Assembly: GCF_016909575.1 (NCBI RefSeq)
Contig: NZ_JAFBGA010000002.1
Location: 558,001-622,000 of the forward strand
Source of the DNA: Streptomyces sp. HB132
Lineage (GTDB): Bacteria; Actinomycetota; Actinomycetes; Streptomycetales; Streptomycetaceae
Length of the DNA stretch: 64,000 bases
Direction of reading: 5' to 3'
Shown: positions 50,360 to 59,145 of the stretch, piece after piece
How positions within the stretch are numbered: position 1 is the first letter of the stretch
Layout: each line of letters begins with the position of its first letter
Program-made: the position numbers and the translations under genes
The notes under the pieces: generated by a model
Databases searched by the model: none
What the model was told of the DNA's origin: nothing
What the model saw: only the letters and a program-made list of their open reading frames with translations

Positions 50360-50992
50360 CTACGGCCGGGGGAGGCCTTGCGACAACTGGGCGAAGACGT
50401 CCCTGAAGACCTCCGCCAGCACGGTCTCGCCAGGGCGGTCGCACCAGTGCTCGATGGCGACCCGCAGGGCGGTCTGGGTGACGGCGGCGAGGAGCTGGGG
50501 GAAGACGTCGGCCCCGGGCGGCCCGGTCGCGCCGGGGCGGGTGGCGTCGAGCCAGTCGGTGATGGCGACGGCGAGGGCCCGCTCTTCCGCCACGTGCGCC
50601 TTCAGACCGCGGTGGATGAGGTGGGGCGAGCGCTGGAGCACCTTGCACTGCAGGGTCCACAGCTCCTTGCGTGCCTCGAATCCGTCGAGTTCGGCGACGA
50701 GGGCGTCTCGTACGACGTCGAGCGGCGGCCGGTCCGCGGGGGCACGGCGCACGGACTCCCTGATCCGCTCGCCCACCTCGTCGTCGACCATGACGAACGC
50801 GTCGTCATGGCTGGGGAAGTAGTTGAAGAACGTCCTGGGTGAGACCCCGGCAGCCTCACTGATCGCTTCGACGGTGACGTTCTCGACACCGTGTTCGGCG
50901 GCGAGCCGCACGGCCGCTTCGGCGATGGCCCGGCGCGTGGCCTGCTTCTTGCGCTCCCGCAGCCCGGGTACGGATGTCGTCGTCTTCGCCAC
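50360..50992 (-). CDS. TetR-family regulator of the exporter
   Basis: 210 residues from GTG 50992. The helix-turn-helix is TVEAISEAAGVSPRTFFNYFPSHDD, with a TetR_C-like C-terminus. The GTG is chosen because TACTAT (a -10 element) ends seven bases before it, so the mRNA would be leaderless; the ATG at 51001, three codons upstream, has no ribosome site and would lie at the -10. The -35 is TTGCAG with a 16-base spacer. The palindrome at 51006-51038 overlaps these elements, suggesting autoregulation. The exporter is downstream. Confidence 0.9.
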   Translation of the reverse strand: MAKTTTSVPGLRERKKQATRRAIAEAAVRLAAEHGVENVTVEAISEAAGVSPRTFFNYFPSHDDAFVMVDDEVGERIRESVRRAPADRPPLDVVRDALVAELDGFEARKELWTLQCKVLQRSPHLIHRGLKAHVAEERALAVAITDWLDATRPGATGPPGADVFPQLLAAVTQTALRVAIEHWCDRPGETVLAEVFRDVFAQLSQGLPRP

Positions 50993-50999
50993 ATCGTGC

Positions 51000-51038
51000 A
51001 TAGTAGGCAAAGATGCACATCCTGCAAAATTATTTGCC
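51000..51038 (-). promoter_or_regulatory. TetR promoter with overlapping inverted repeat
   Basis: On the minus strand, -35 TTGCAG (51022-51027) and -10 TACTAT (51000-51005). GGCAAA at 51006 and TTTGCC at 51033 are inverted, and GCAAA-ATTA-TTTGC (51024-51037) is an inner palindrome. Confidence 0.65.
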
Positions 51039-51078
51039 GCTGGTCCGAACAGACCGCGGACCGGCCCGGAACGCAGAG

Positions 51079-51108
51079 AAGGGGCAGACCCTTTCGGGTC
51101 TGCCCCTT
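51079..51108 (-). terminator. Terminator of tRNA-Ser(CGA)
   Basis: A 13-bp perfect stem with a TTTC loop (arms 51079-51091 and 51096-51108), just past the 3' end of the tRNA. Confidence 0.88.
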
Positions 51109-51118
51109 CATCCATCTG

Positions 51119-51203
51119 CGGTAGCGGAGGGATTTGAACCCTCGGTGAGTTTCCCCACACTCGCTTTCGAGGCGAGCTCCTTCGGCCGCTCGGACACGCT
51201 ACC
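51119..51203 (-). tRNA. tRNA-Ser, anticodon CGA
   Basis: On the minus strand, acceptor arms GGTAGCG and CGCTACC, anticodon loop CTCGAAA (CGA) on the CTCGC/GCGAG stem, a long variable arm, and the T loop GGTTCAAATCC. CCA is not encoded. Confidence 0.96.
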
Positions 51204-51281
51204 GAGAGAGAGCTTAGACCATGCCGGGCCCTGGTTCGAAATCCGTATCCCGCAGACGGGCCGGAGCGCCCGGACAGGGCC

Positions 51282-51791
<510 letters not shown>

Positions 51792-52358
51792 CTAACGGAC
51801 GGCCTCCAGCACCTCGGCCGCTCCGAGCGCGTCCGCGATCTCCACCAGAGCGTCGGTGCGCAGGGTCAGCAGAACCTTCTCGGACAGGCCGAGGTCGGCG
51901 AGGACCCCGACTTCGCCGAGCGGCCCCGCCGGTACGGCGTCGGGGTCGTGGTCCGGATCGGGTTCGGTGGCATCGGTGTCGGCGCCGTCCCTCGGGCCCT
52001 CGTCCGGATCTCCGTCCTCCGTACCGTCGAGGCCGACGAGCTCCTCGAGTGCGGCGATCTCGTCCTCGGCCCCCGGTTCGCGGCCGAGCAGTTCATCGGT
52101 GAGCAGGATCTCCCCGTACGAGGAGCGGGCGGCGGCGGACGCGTCCGAGACGTAGATACGGGGGTCCTCCTCACCGTCCACCCGGACGACGCCGAACCAG
52201 GCGCCCTCCTGCTCGATGTAGACGATGACCGTGTCCTCGTCCACCGAGGCCTCACGAGCCAGATCCGTCAGGTCGGACAGGGTTTCCACATCGTCGAGCT
52301 CCGTGTCGCTCGCTTCCCACCCGTCTTCGGTGCGCGCGAGCAGTGCGGCGAAGTACAC
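51792..52358 (-). CDS. tRNA adenosine deaminase-associated acidic protein
   Basis: 188 residues from GTG 52358, with GGGAG seven bases upstream. The N-terminal half (YFAALLARTEDGWEASDTELDDVETLSDL) is a mixed alpha/beta domain; the second half is very acidic (Asp/Glu-rich, DGDPDEGPRDGADTDATEPDPD) and ends in a helical segment. It is known as the TadA-associated protein of actinobacteria because of the adjacent gene order, and it may interact with TadA. An in-frame extension to 52496 is Arg-rich and not used. Confidence 0.87.
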   Translation of the reverse strand: MYFAALLARTEDGWEASDTELDDVETLSDLTDLAREASVDEDTVIVYIEQEGAWFGVVRVDGEEDPRIYVSDASAAARSSYGEILLTDELLGREPGAEDEIAALEELVGLDGTEDGDPDEGPRDGADTDATEPDPDHDPDAVPAGPLGEVGVLADLGLSEKVLLTLRTDALVEIADALGAAEVLEAVR

Positions 52359-52574
52359 CGTGACTCTCCCACTGGTCTTAGGCGAATCGGTCCGACGGGA
52401 GGGCAGACGTTCATCCGGCTGCTCTGGGCCCCGCCCAATCGGCATCGTGGCAGAAACGAGCGCGCCGCGAGACCTCTTCGGCCGTTGCGTCGGCATCAGT
52501 TACCCGAGTGCGTGTCCGCCGATGGTGTTCTTACGGCCCCCGCGGCGGCCCTGCCGATCGTTCAGGGAACCGCC

Positions 52575-52811
52575 TCACCAGCGGAACGTACGCATCCGCA
52601 TCTGTTGGCGCATACGGGCTGCGCGGGCGCGGCGCGGTTGGACCCGGTCCCGCAACTGCTTCGCCTCGTGGAGCTCACGGAGGAATTGGGCCCTGCGCCT
52701 CCGGCGCGCCGCGTCACTCTCCTGCGTGTCGGGCACGCTCTCCTGAGCGTCGGGCAGGTCGCGCACGTCGCGTCCGGCCTGCCGCTGACTCCGCCGCTCA
52801 CCGTCGGGCAC
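52575..52811 (-). CDS. Small Arg-rich basic protein
   Basis: 78 residues from GTG 52811. A very basic C-terminal half (ARRRRRAQFLRELHEAKQLR, then RARAARMRQQMRMRTFRW) preceded by an acidic/polar start (VPDGERRSQRQAGRDV). Third positions are strongly GC, as in true genes here. It resembles, from memory, a small conserved Streptomyces protein next to upp, but no function is known; RNA or DNA binding is possible. The start is uncertain (GTG 52811 or one upstream). It is divergent from upp. Confidence 0.6.
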   Translation of the reverse strand: MPDGERRSQRQAGRDVRDLPDAQESVPDTQESDAARRRRRAQFLRELHEAKQLRDRVQPRRARAARMRQQMRMRTFRW

Positions 52812-52925
52812 TCGACACACCACCCCAAGCCTGGGTCCGTATCCCCCACCTTCCCCCCGAACTGGTGACTGATGCCAGTGCGGACCGGCGGGAAGCCCGT
52901 CCGGGGCCCGGTTACTGTTGACGGC

Positions 52926-53561
52926 ATGCGGATCCACGTCGTCGACCACCCGCTGGTCGCGCACAAACTCACCACGCTGCGCGACAAGCGCACCGACTCC
53001 CCGACCTTCCGGCGGCTCGCCGATGAGCTGGTCACCCTCCTCGCGTACGAGGCCACCAGGGATGTGCGGACCGAGCAGGTCGACATCGAGACCCCGGTGA
53101 CGCCCACGACCGGTGTGAAGCTGTCGTACCCGCGCCCCCTGGTCGTCCCGATCCTGCGCGCCGGTCTCGGCATGCTGGACGGCATGGTGCGACTGCTCCC
53201 GACCGCCGAGGTCGGCTTCCTCGGCATGATCCGCAACGAGGAGACGCTTCAGGCGGAGACGTACGCCACGCGTATGCCCGAGGACCTCTCCGGCCGTCAG
53301 GTCTACGTCCTGGACCCGATGCTGGCCACGGGCGGCACGCTCGTCGCGGCCATCCGGGAGCTGATCAAGCGCGGGGCGGACGACGTCACCGCGGTCGTGC
53401 TCCTCGCCGCGCCCGAGGGCGTCGAGGTGATGGAGCGCGAGCTCGCCGGCACGCCGGTCACGGTGGTCACGGCTTCGGTCGACGAGCGGCTCAACGAGAA
53501 CGGCTACATCGTGCCGGGGCTCGGCGACGCCGGTGACCGGATGTACGGCACCGCCGACTGA
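52926..53561 (+). CDS. upp: Uracil phosphoribosyltransferase
   Basis: Pyrimidine salvage: uracil + PRPP to UMP. It has 211 residues from ATG 52926, the usual length. It has [14 protein letters not shown], the PRPP-binding loop [18 protein letters not shown] and the uracil-binding C-terminal part ([20 protein letters not shown]). No ribosome site is obvious; the gene appears monocistronic and ends at a palindrome. Confidence 0.96.
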   Translation: MRIHVVDHPLVAHKLTTLRDKRTDSPTFRRLADELVTLLAYEATRDVRTEQVDIETPVTPTTGVKLSYPRPLVVPILRAGLGMLDGMVRLLPTAEVGFLGMIRNEETLQAETYATRMPEDLSGRQVYVLDPMLATGGTLVAAIRELIKRGADDVTAVVLLAAPEGVEVMERELAGTPVTVVTASVDERLNENGYIVPGLGDAGDRMYGTAD

Positions 53562-53573
53562 CCTGGGCGGGTT

Positions 53574-53596
53574 CGGCCGGCCGGACCGGCCGGCCG
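53574..53596. terminator. GC palindrome between upp and the LytR_C gene
   Basis: CGGCCGGCCGG and CCGGCCGGCCG pair perfectly around a single A; the effective stem is about 9-10 bp. Serves both convergent genes. Confidence 0.75.
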
Positions 53597-53598
53597 CG

Positions 53599-54219
53599 TC
53601 AGCAGGAGGACGGTGCCGGGGACGGCTTCGTCAGGGCCGTGAGCGCCGATGCGGCCGCCGCGGGGGTGCTGAACGCCTTGAACTTCGTACCGATGATCAG
53701 ATCGACGTCCGCCGTCCTGCGGGCGTCGGTCTTCTGCGCGGCCCCCGGCAGCTGAGTGCCGAGCACCGGGAACGAGCCGTTCATGGCCGTCGGGCCGCCG
53801 AGCAGCATCCCGGTGCCGGGCACCTTCTTGTCGTACGAGGCCGGGGCGTTGTCCACCTTGCCGATGACGAAGCCGCGCTTCTTGAGCTCGTCCGCGGCGG
53901 CCTTGGCCAGTCCGCTGCGAGGCGTGGCGTTGTAGATGTTGACCTTGATGGCCGCCGGTTTCGGCAATGCCTTGGCCGCCGTCGTCGCACTCGGCGTGGG
54001 GCAGACCTTCGGGCGGTCGGCCGCGTTGGCCTGCCCGTCACCGCCGGTGAAGACGTCGACGATCTGGAGTGTGCCCCAACCGGCCAGCCCGAGGGCCACC
54101 ACGGCGGCCGCGGCCGAGAGGGCCAGTTTGCGGCGATGACGGGGGCGGCGCATACGGGGGTAGGTGTTACCCGTGATGCGGTACTTTCCGCCCATGCCGG
54201 GAGGGGTCAGCATGCTCAT
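53599..54219 (-). CDS. Membrane-anchored LytR_C domain protein
   Basis: 206 residues from ATG 54219. A cytosolic basic N-terminus (RMRRPRHRRK), one membrane segment (LALSAAAAVVALGLAGWGTL, about 32-51) and an extracellular LytR_C-type domain (about 90-195) that includes IKVNIYNATPRSGLAKAAADELKKRGFVIGKVD. It lacks the LytR-CpsA-Psr catalytic domain and may act with other cell-wall ligases. A single gene with a 119-base upstream region. Confidence 0.88.
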   Translation of the reverse strand: MSMLTPPGMGGKYRITGNTYPRMRRPRHRRKLALSAAAAVVALGLAGWGTLQIVDVFTGGDGQANAADRPKVCPTPSATTAAKALPKPAAIKVNIYNATPRSGLAKAAADELKKRGFVIGKVDNAPASYDKKVPGTGMLLGGPTAMNGSFPVLGTQLPGAAQKTDARRTADVDLIIGTKFKAFSTPAAAASALTALTKPSPAPSSC

Positions 54220-54338
54220 GGGCGCAGCGTAGTGCGACCTGGTGATGATGCCTACTAAACGATCAACCTATGGCACCCGTACGTGCATAAAAGCACCCGA
54301 AAGGCCCGAAATACTCCACGGGTGGGAGTGGCGGGGGC

Positions 54339-54635
54339 TCAGCCCATCTCGAGTACGCGGGCGTGCAGGACCTGGCGCTGCTGCAGTGCGGCGCGCACGG
54401 CGCGGTGCAGGCCGTCCTCGAGGTAGAGGTCGCCCTGCCACTTCACGACGTGGGCGAACAGGTCGCCGTAGAACGTGGAGTCCTCGGCGAGCAGGGTTTC
54501 GAGGTCCAGCTGCCCCTTGGTGGTCACCAACTGGTCCAGGCGGACCGGACGCGGCGCCACATCCGCCCACTGTCGGGTGCTTTCCCGGCCGTGGTCGGGA
54601 TATGGCCGCCCATTTCCGATGCGCTTGAAGATCAC
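54339..54635 (-). CDS. Conserved ParB-like protein
   Basis: 98 residues from GTG 54635. TAGGCT ends six bases before this GTG, suggesting a leaderless mRNA. The C-terminal GDLYLEDGLHRAVRAALQQRQ resembles the E-x-G-x-H-R nucleotide-binding motif of ParB/SbnI-type domains. The N-terminal part (GRESTRQWADVAPRPVRLDQL) is polar. The same short protein is, as I recall, very conserved in Streptomyces, but no role is established. It is not part of a visible toxin-antitoxin pair. Confidence 0.78.
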   Translation of the reverse strand: MIFKRIGNGRPYPDHGRESTRQWADVAPRPVRLDQLVTTKGQLDLETLLAEDSTFYGDLFAHVVKWQGDLYLEDGLHRAVRAALQQRQVLHARVLEMG

Positions 54636-54886
54636 ACGGAAAGCCTACCGGGCAAGGGCCTCCGGGCGCAGCCAGGGAACAGGACTGCCGTGTCGTTGGA
54701 AACATCGCAAAAGCCGTGAAGTGCCGCCGGTCCGGCATGTGCGCGGGGGCGTCTCCGTGAGGCCGCCCGGGTGGCCGCGCGATGACAGGCCGGTGTCCGG
54801 GGCGCCGGCGGTCCCACGACGCCCGGTGCGTCGCTGCGCGGGCGGGGGCTGGCTCGACGCCCATCCGCCCGCGCGGCGGCGGCGCG

Positions 54887-56431
54887 CTACTCGGGGACGC
54901 CGTGCGCGTGGCCCTCGCGCAGGCCGCCGCTGCGGCGCTCGCCGGTGTCGGAGGCGGCCGGGACCGGGCGGGTCAGGGAGCCCAGGTCATGGGCGTAGGT
55001 GCCCACCGCGTGGGCGATCACATCGATGTTGGTGTCGAAGTGCCCCATGTCGACGTTGTCCAGGTCGTCGCAGGCCGCGTGGTAGCAGGGGTCGTAGGCG
55101 ACACCGGCCGTACCGCCGTACGTCGCGGCCTGCGCGGCCGTCTTGATGCCCTCCGCGCCCGTGTCGGTGCCGCCCGCCGGGATGCCGGCCTCGATGAACG
55201 GCCCGTAGTCGGAGCGTCCGTTGAAGTCCGTGCCGGTGTGCGGCTTGTCCTCGCGGTCCAGGAACGCGTTGATGTCGTGCTCCAGTTGGGCCGAGCCCTC
55301 TGGGCCCGGGCCTTCGCCGACGCCGTCGGAGTTGTCGCCGTCGAAGACGAACTGCGCGCCGTTGGGGGAGGCGATCATGTCGAAGTTGAGGTAGAGCGCC
55401 GTCTTCTCGCGCTGTGCCGGGGAGAGTTTCGCGACGTACGCCTCGGAGCCCAGCAGGCCGTTCTCCTCGGCCGACCACCAGGCGAAGCGCACCTTGTTGG
55501 TGGGGTCACGGTGTGTCTTCGCCAGTTCCAGGGCGACTTCGAGGAGGCCGGCCGATCCGGAGGCGTTGTCGTTGATGCCCGGGCCGTCGGAGACCGAGTC
55601 GAGGTGTGCGCCGAGCATGACCGCCTTCGCCGCGTTCCCTCCGCGGGTCTCGGCCACGACGTTGCGGGTGGTGCGCTCCTCCTGGAGCTCACGGACCTCG
55701 AAGGCGACCTTCACCTCGCCCTCGGCCAGGTCCGCGACGAGCTTCTCGCCCTCGGCCAGGGTGAGTCCGCCGGTGGGGATCTTCCCCGATCCGACGTCGC
55801 CCAGGGTCCCGGAGAGGACTCCTTCGGTGTTGTTGTAGACCACCGCGCCCGCGGCGCCGGCCACGGAGGCGGCGGCCTGCTTCTCGGCGAACGAGCAGCC
55901 GCCCCGCTTGATGAGGGCGATCGTTCCGGTGAAATCGGCCGAGGCGTAGTCGGCTGCCTCGCAGCCGGTGGTGTCGTCGGCGGGGACGGCGACGAGAGCC
56001 GCGGTGATGCCGCCCTCCGGTGTGGAGGGGGTGTAGGTCATCGCCTTGATGCCGACGTCGCGGGGTGTGGGGGAGACCACGGAGAGTTTCTCGGCGAGGG
56101 TCTCGGTGTAGACGAAGTCGAATGTCTGGTAGCCGACGCGGTAACCGGCCTTGCGGAGCAGCTGGTGGACGTAGGCGGCGGAGGCGTCGTGGCCGGGCGA
56201 GCCGGCCGCGCGGTGGCCGTCCGCCGCGTCGGCTATCGCCTGGAAGCGTTCCAGGTGCCGGAACGCGTCCTTGGCGGACGAGCGGTCGACCAGCTTCCGC
56301 GCGAGCTCGGAGGCGTTCTTCGACGGGTCGTGCGGGGAGTGTCCGTGGTGCGGGGACGCGGCGAGGAGAAGCGGTGCGGCCAGGGCGGTGGCGGCCACAA
56401 CAGCCATGGCTCTGCGACGTGTTGCGTGCAC
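54887..56431 (-). CDS. Secreted M28 family zinc aminopeptidase with PA domain
   Basis: 514 residues from GTG 56431. A signal peptide (AVVAATALAAPLLLAASP) leads to a secreted peptidase. A PA domain (about 150-260, including TGTIALIKRGGCSFAEK) is inserted before the catalytic core. Metal-site motifs: LGAHLDSV, NDNASGSAG, WSAEENGLLGS, LNFDMIAS and CYHAACDDL. The protein probably releases N-terminal residues in the culture medium. It is a single gene. Confidence 0.94.
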   Translation of the reverse strand: MHATRRRAMAVVAATALAAPLLLAASPHHGHSPHDPSKNASELARKLVDRSSAKDAFRHLERFQAIADAADGHRAAGSPGHDASAAYVHQLLRKAGYRVGYQTFDFVYTETLAEKLSVVSPTPRDVGIKAMTYTPSTPEGGITAALVAVPADDTTGCEAADYASADFTGTIALIKRGGCSFAEKQAAASVAGAAGAVVYNNTEGVLSGTLGDVGSGKIPTGGLTLAEGEKLVADLAEGEVKVAFEVRELQEERTTRNVVAETRGGNAAKAVMLGAHLDSVSDGPGINDNASGSAGLLEVALELAKTHRDPTNKVRFAWWSAEENGLLGSEAYVAKLSPAQREKTALYLNFDMIASPNGAQFVFDGDNSDGVGEGPGPEGSAQLEHDINAFLDREDKPHTGTDFNGRSDYGPFIEAGIPAGGTDTGAEGIKTAAQAATYGGTAGVAYDPCYHAACDDLDNVDMGHFDTNIDVIAHAVGTYAHDLGSLTRPVPAASDTGERRSGGLREGHAHGVPE

Positions 56432-56580
56432 AGGAGTCCTTCCGGTCTGAACGGATGTGCAGGAAAGCTAGCGAGCCCGCCACCGTCTGTGAACAGCTGA
56501 GGCAGTTCCTGACCGGCCGCGTGGCCCGCCGCTGCTCGTGCGGGTGCAGGTTCCCGGCCGTCCGCCGGGTCCGTCCGTGA

Positions 56581-57192
56581 TCACTTGGACCGCCCCGCAG
56601 CCTTGGCCGCCGCCTTCGCCTGCTGCTTGTACGCCCGGACCTCGGCGAGCGAGTCGGGCCCGGTGATGTCGGCCACCGAGCGGTGCGAGCCCTGTTCCCC
56701 GTACGCCCCGGCGGCCTCCCGCCAGCCGGGCGGGCGTACGTCGAACTGCTTGCCCAGCAGGGCTAGGAAGATCTGCGCCTTCTGGGTGCCGAATCCGGGC
56801 AGCGCGTTGAGCCGTTCCAGCAGTTCCGCCCCGGTGGAGGCGTCCTCCCAGACGGCTTCGGCGCGCCCGTCGTACTCGGCCACCAGGTACCGGCAGAGCT
56901 GCTGCACCCGCTTTCCCATGGCACCCGGGTAGCGGTGCAGGGCGGGCTTCTCGATGAACAGGCCGGTGAAGGCCTCCGGGTCGTACGCGGCGATCTCGCG
57001 GGCGTCCAGGTCGTCCGACCCCAGGCGCTGAGCCAGCGTGAACGGGCCGGTGAACGCCCATTCCATCGGGACCTGCTGGTCCAGCAGCATGCCGACGAGG
57101 GCGGCCAGCGGGCTGCGGGCCAGCAGCGCGTCCGCGGCGGGCTCCTGGGCGATCCGCACGCTGCGGGCCTTGCCGTTCCCACTCTTGGTCAT
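56581..57192 (-). CDS. HhH-GPD-type DNA base excision repair glycosylase
   Basis: 203 residues from ATG 57192. It has the helix-hairpin-helix region LNALPGFGTQKAQIFLALLG followed by GPD-type Asp-rich loop sequences (VADITGPDSL). The N-terminal part (LVGMLLDQQVPMEWAFTGPFTLAQRLG) fits the family. It belongs to the actinobacterial HhH-GPD group without an iron-sulfur cluster. The substrate is not known. An upstream in-frame reading is not used since its Pro/Arg-rich codons do not resemble this family. Confidence 0.9.
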   Translation of the reverse strand: MTKSGNGKARSVRIAQEPAADALLARSPLAALVGMLLDQQVPMEWAFTGPFTLAQRLGSDDLDAREIAAYDPEAFTGLFIEKPALHRYPGAMGKRVQQLCRYLVAEYDGRAEAVWEDASTGAELLERLNALPGFGTQKAQIFLALLGKQFDVRPPGWREAAGAYGEQGSHRSVADITGPDSLAEVRAYKQQAKAAAKAAGRSK

Positions 57193-57256
57193 GCAACCGA
57201 TGATCGCGAGAGTGCCCGGAATCGGCGACTCGGTGGCCGGCGTGCGGTGCCCCCGC

Positions 57257-58504
57257 CTATCCGGCGGGCGGCGGCGGCAGCCGGGCCGCCCGCATCCGCA
57301 GATAGTGGGCCTCGGGTGCGCTGAGCGTGTGGTCCGCCGCCCGCAGGTAGGCGGAGCGGGCCGGTCCGGTGTCCCCGGCCTCGTCCAGCAGATGGGCTCG
57401 TACGGCATCCAGCCGGTGGTGGCCCGCCAGCCGGTCCTCCAGGGCCGTCACGGCGTCCAGCCCGGCCCGGGGGCCCTCCACCATGGCGAGAGCCACCGCC
57501 CGGCCGAGTTCCGCCATCGGGTCCGGCCCACGACGCACGAGCAGGTCGTACAGGGCGAGGATCTGCGGCCAGTCGGTGTCCTCGGCGCGGGCCGCCTCGT
57601 CGTGCAGTGCGGCGATGGCCGCCTGCAGCTGGTACGCCCCGGCGGGGCCCTGGGACAGGGCCTCCTCCACCAGCGCCGTGCCCTCGCCGATCGCCGCCCC
57701 GTCCCAGAGGGCGCGGTCCTGCTCGTCCAGCGGGACCAGCTCGCCGTGCGGTCCGCTGCGGGCGCCGCTGCGCGCCTCGGTGAGCAGCATCAGTGCCAGC
57801 AGCCCGGTCACCCGCCCGTCCCGGGGCAGGAGCCCGCGCACGGCACGGGTCAGCCGGATCGCCTCCCCGGCCAGGTCGGCGCGGTGCAGATCGCTGCCGG
57901 ACGTCGCGGTGTACCCCTCGTTGAAGATCAGGTAGAGCACCTGCAGCACCGCGGCCAGCCTGCTGTCGTGGTCGTCGGGGCCCGGCCGCCGGAACGGCAC
58001 GCCCCGCACCTTGTGCTTGGCCCGGCTGATTCTCTGCGCCATCGTCGCCTCCGGCACCAGATGGGCCCGGGCGATCTCGGCCGTCGTCAGACCGCCGACC
58101 GCGCGCAGGGTCAGCGCGATCTGCGCGGCGGGGGACAGCTCGGGGCGGCAGCAGAGGAAGAGCAGGGTGAGCGTGTCGTCGGCGGCCGGTGCACGGCTCT
58201 CCCCGGGCGGCGGGGCCGTGAACGCGTCACGGGGGGTGAGGGCGGCGGCCGTCTCCTCACGGCGCTGCCGAGCGGTGTCCCTGCGCAGCTGGTCCGTCAG
58301 CCGCCTGGAGGCGGTCCGGATGAGCCAGCCGCGCGGATTGTCCGGCAGCCCTTCGGCCGGCCACTGCCGGTAGGCGGCGATCAGCGCTTCCTGTACGGCG
58401 TCCTCCGCCGTGTCGAAGTGGCCGTAGCGGCGTACGAGCGCGCCGAGGACCTGCGGCGCGTGGTGGCGCAGCAGATCCTCGATTCCGGTCGGTCCGCCGT
58501 TCAC
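57257..58504 (-). CDS. ECF42-type sigma factor with TPR-like C-terminal domain
   Basis: 415 residues from GTG at 58504. Region 2 (LRHHAPQVLGALVRRYGHFDTAEDAVQEALIAAYRQW) and region 4 (LTLRAVGGLTTAEIARAHLVPEATMAQRISRAK) are followed by a 250-residue helical domain (DUF6596/TPR-like). ECF42 factors carry this domain and are linked to a YciI/DGPF protein, as here. The YciI gene lies upstream by 39 bases on the same strand. The domain is needed for function in characterised members. Confidence 0.92.
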   Translation of the reverse strand: MNGGPTGIEDLLRHHAPQVLGALVRRYGHFDTAEDAVQEALIAAYRQWPAEGLPDNPRGWLIRTASRRLTDQLRRDTARQRREETAAALTPRDAFTAPPPGESRAPAADDTLTLLFLCCRPELSPAAQIALTLRAVGGLTTAEIARAHLVPEATMAQRISRAKHKVRGVPFRRPGPDDHDSRLAAVLQVLYLIFNEGYTATSGSDLHRADLAGEAIRLTRAVRGLLPRDGRVTGLLALMLLTEARSGARSGPHGELVPLDEQDRALWDGAAIGEGTALVEEALSQGPAGAYQLQAAIAALHDEAARAEDTDWPQILALYDLLVRRGPDPMAELGRAVALAMVEGPRAGLDAVTALEDRLAGHHRLDAVRAHLLDEAGDTGPARSAYLRAADHTLSAPEAHYLRMRAARLPPPPAG

Positions 58505-58543
58505 ACGTCCCCTCTCACCCGTGCACCGAGGAGGACCCGCGTC

Positions 58544-58972
58544 CTAGTCGGTGGCGCCCGCGGGCTCGCAGTCTCCGTCGTCGATCGGCCGGATCAGCAC
58601 CGGGTAGACGGGCGCGCCCTCGGGCTGCGGACACCGGGCGACGCGCGCGGCGATCTCGGTGACCCTCTCCAGACTCTCGCAGTCGAGCACCCAGTACCCG
58701 GCGAGCTGCTCCTTCGTCTCCCCGTACGGGCCGTCCGTGATCACCGGCCGGCCGTCGGAGCCCGGCAGCACCGCGCGGGTCCTGGCGGGCTCGACCAGGC
58801 CGTTGGCGTCGACCATCTCGCCGGACTTGGCCAGATCGTTGTTGATGCCCTCCATGAAGGCGAACATCTCCTGCATGTCCTTCTTGCTCCAGGCCGGGCT
58901 CCCGTCGGACGACTCGCCGCTCATGGCCGCGTAGTCGGCCTGCGAACCCTGGACCATCACGAGGTACTTCAT
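58544..58972 (-). CDS. YciI/DGPF-domain protein, ECF42 partner
   Basis: 142 residues from ATG 58972 (GGAGGGAAACC upstream). A YCII ferredoxin-like barrel: MKYLVMVQGSQADYAAMSG, the DGPF-like VITDGPYGETKEQLAGY and WVLDCESLERV. In ECF42 operons this is the predicted target gene. The likely promoter motif is at 59026-59055. The enzymatic role is unknown. Confidence 0.92.
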   Translation of the reverse strand: MKYLVMVQGSQADYAAMSGESSDGSPAWSKKDMQEMFAFMEGINNDLAKSGEMVDANGLVEPARTRAVLPGSDGRPVITDGPYGETKEQLAGYWVLDCESLERVTEIAARVARCPQPEGAPVYPVLIRPIDDGDCEPAGATD

Positions 58973-59025
58973 GGTTTCCCTCCTCGGCTCCTGCTCGCCG
59001 CCCCTCGTGGGCGACTTCCACAGGG

Positions 59026-59055
59026 GACGTCGAGGCCCGTGGCCGGTTCTCGACA
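59026..59055 (-). promoter_or_regulatory. Candidate ECF42 promoter upstream of the YciI gene
   Basis: On the minus strand, TGTCGA (59050-59055) and CGACGTC (59026-59032) separated by 17 bases, as reported for ECF42 -35/-10 elements. Confidence 0.6.
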
Positions 59056-59145
59056 CCACGCGGGAGGATTTCCGAAATCACTCCGCCGCGCAGGCCGGGA
59101 AGCGGTCCCCGTAGAGTTCGGCTGCGTTGTCCGACCAACCCCGAG

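Noticed and set aside
54339..54635. Toxin-antitoxin antitoxin
   Set aside because: No partner gene is adjacent, and the C-terminal motif is more like ParB-type domains.
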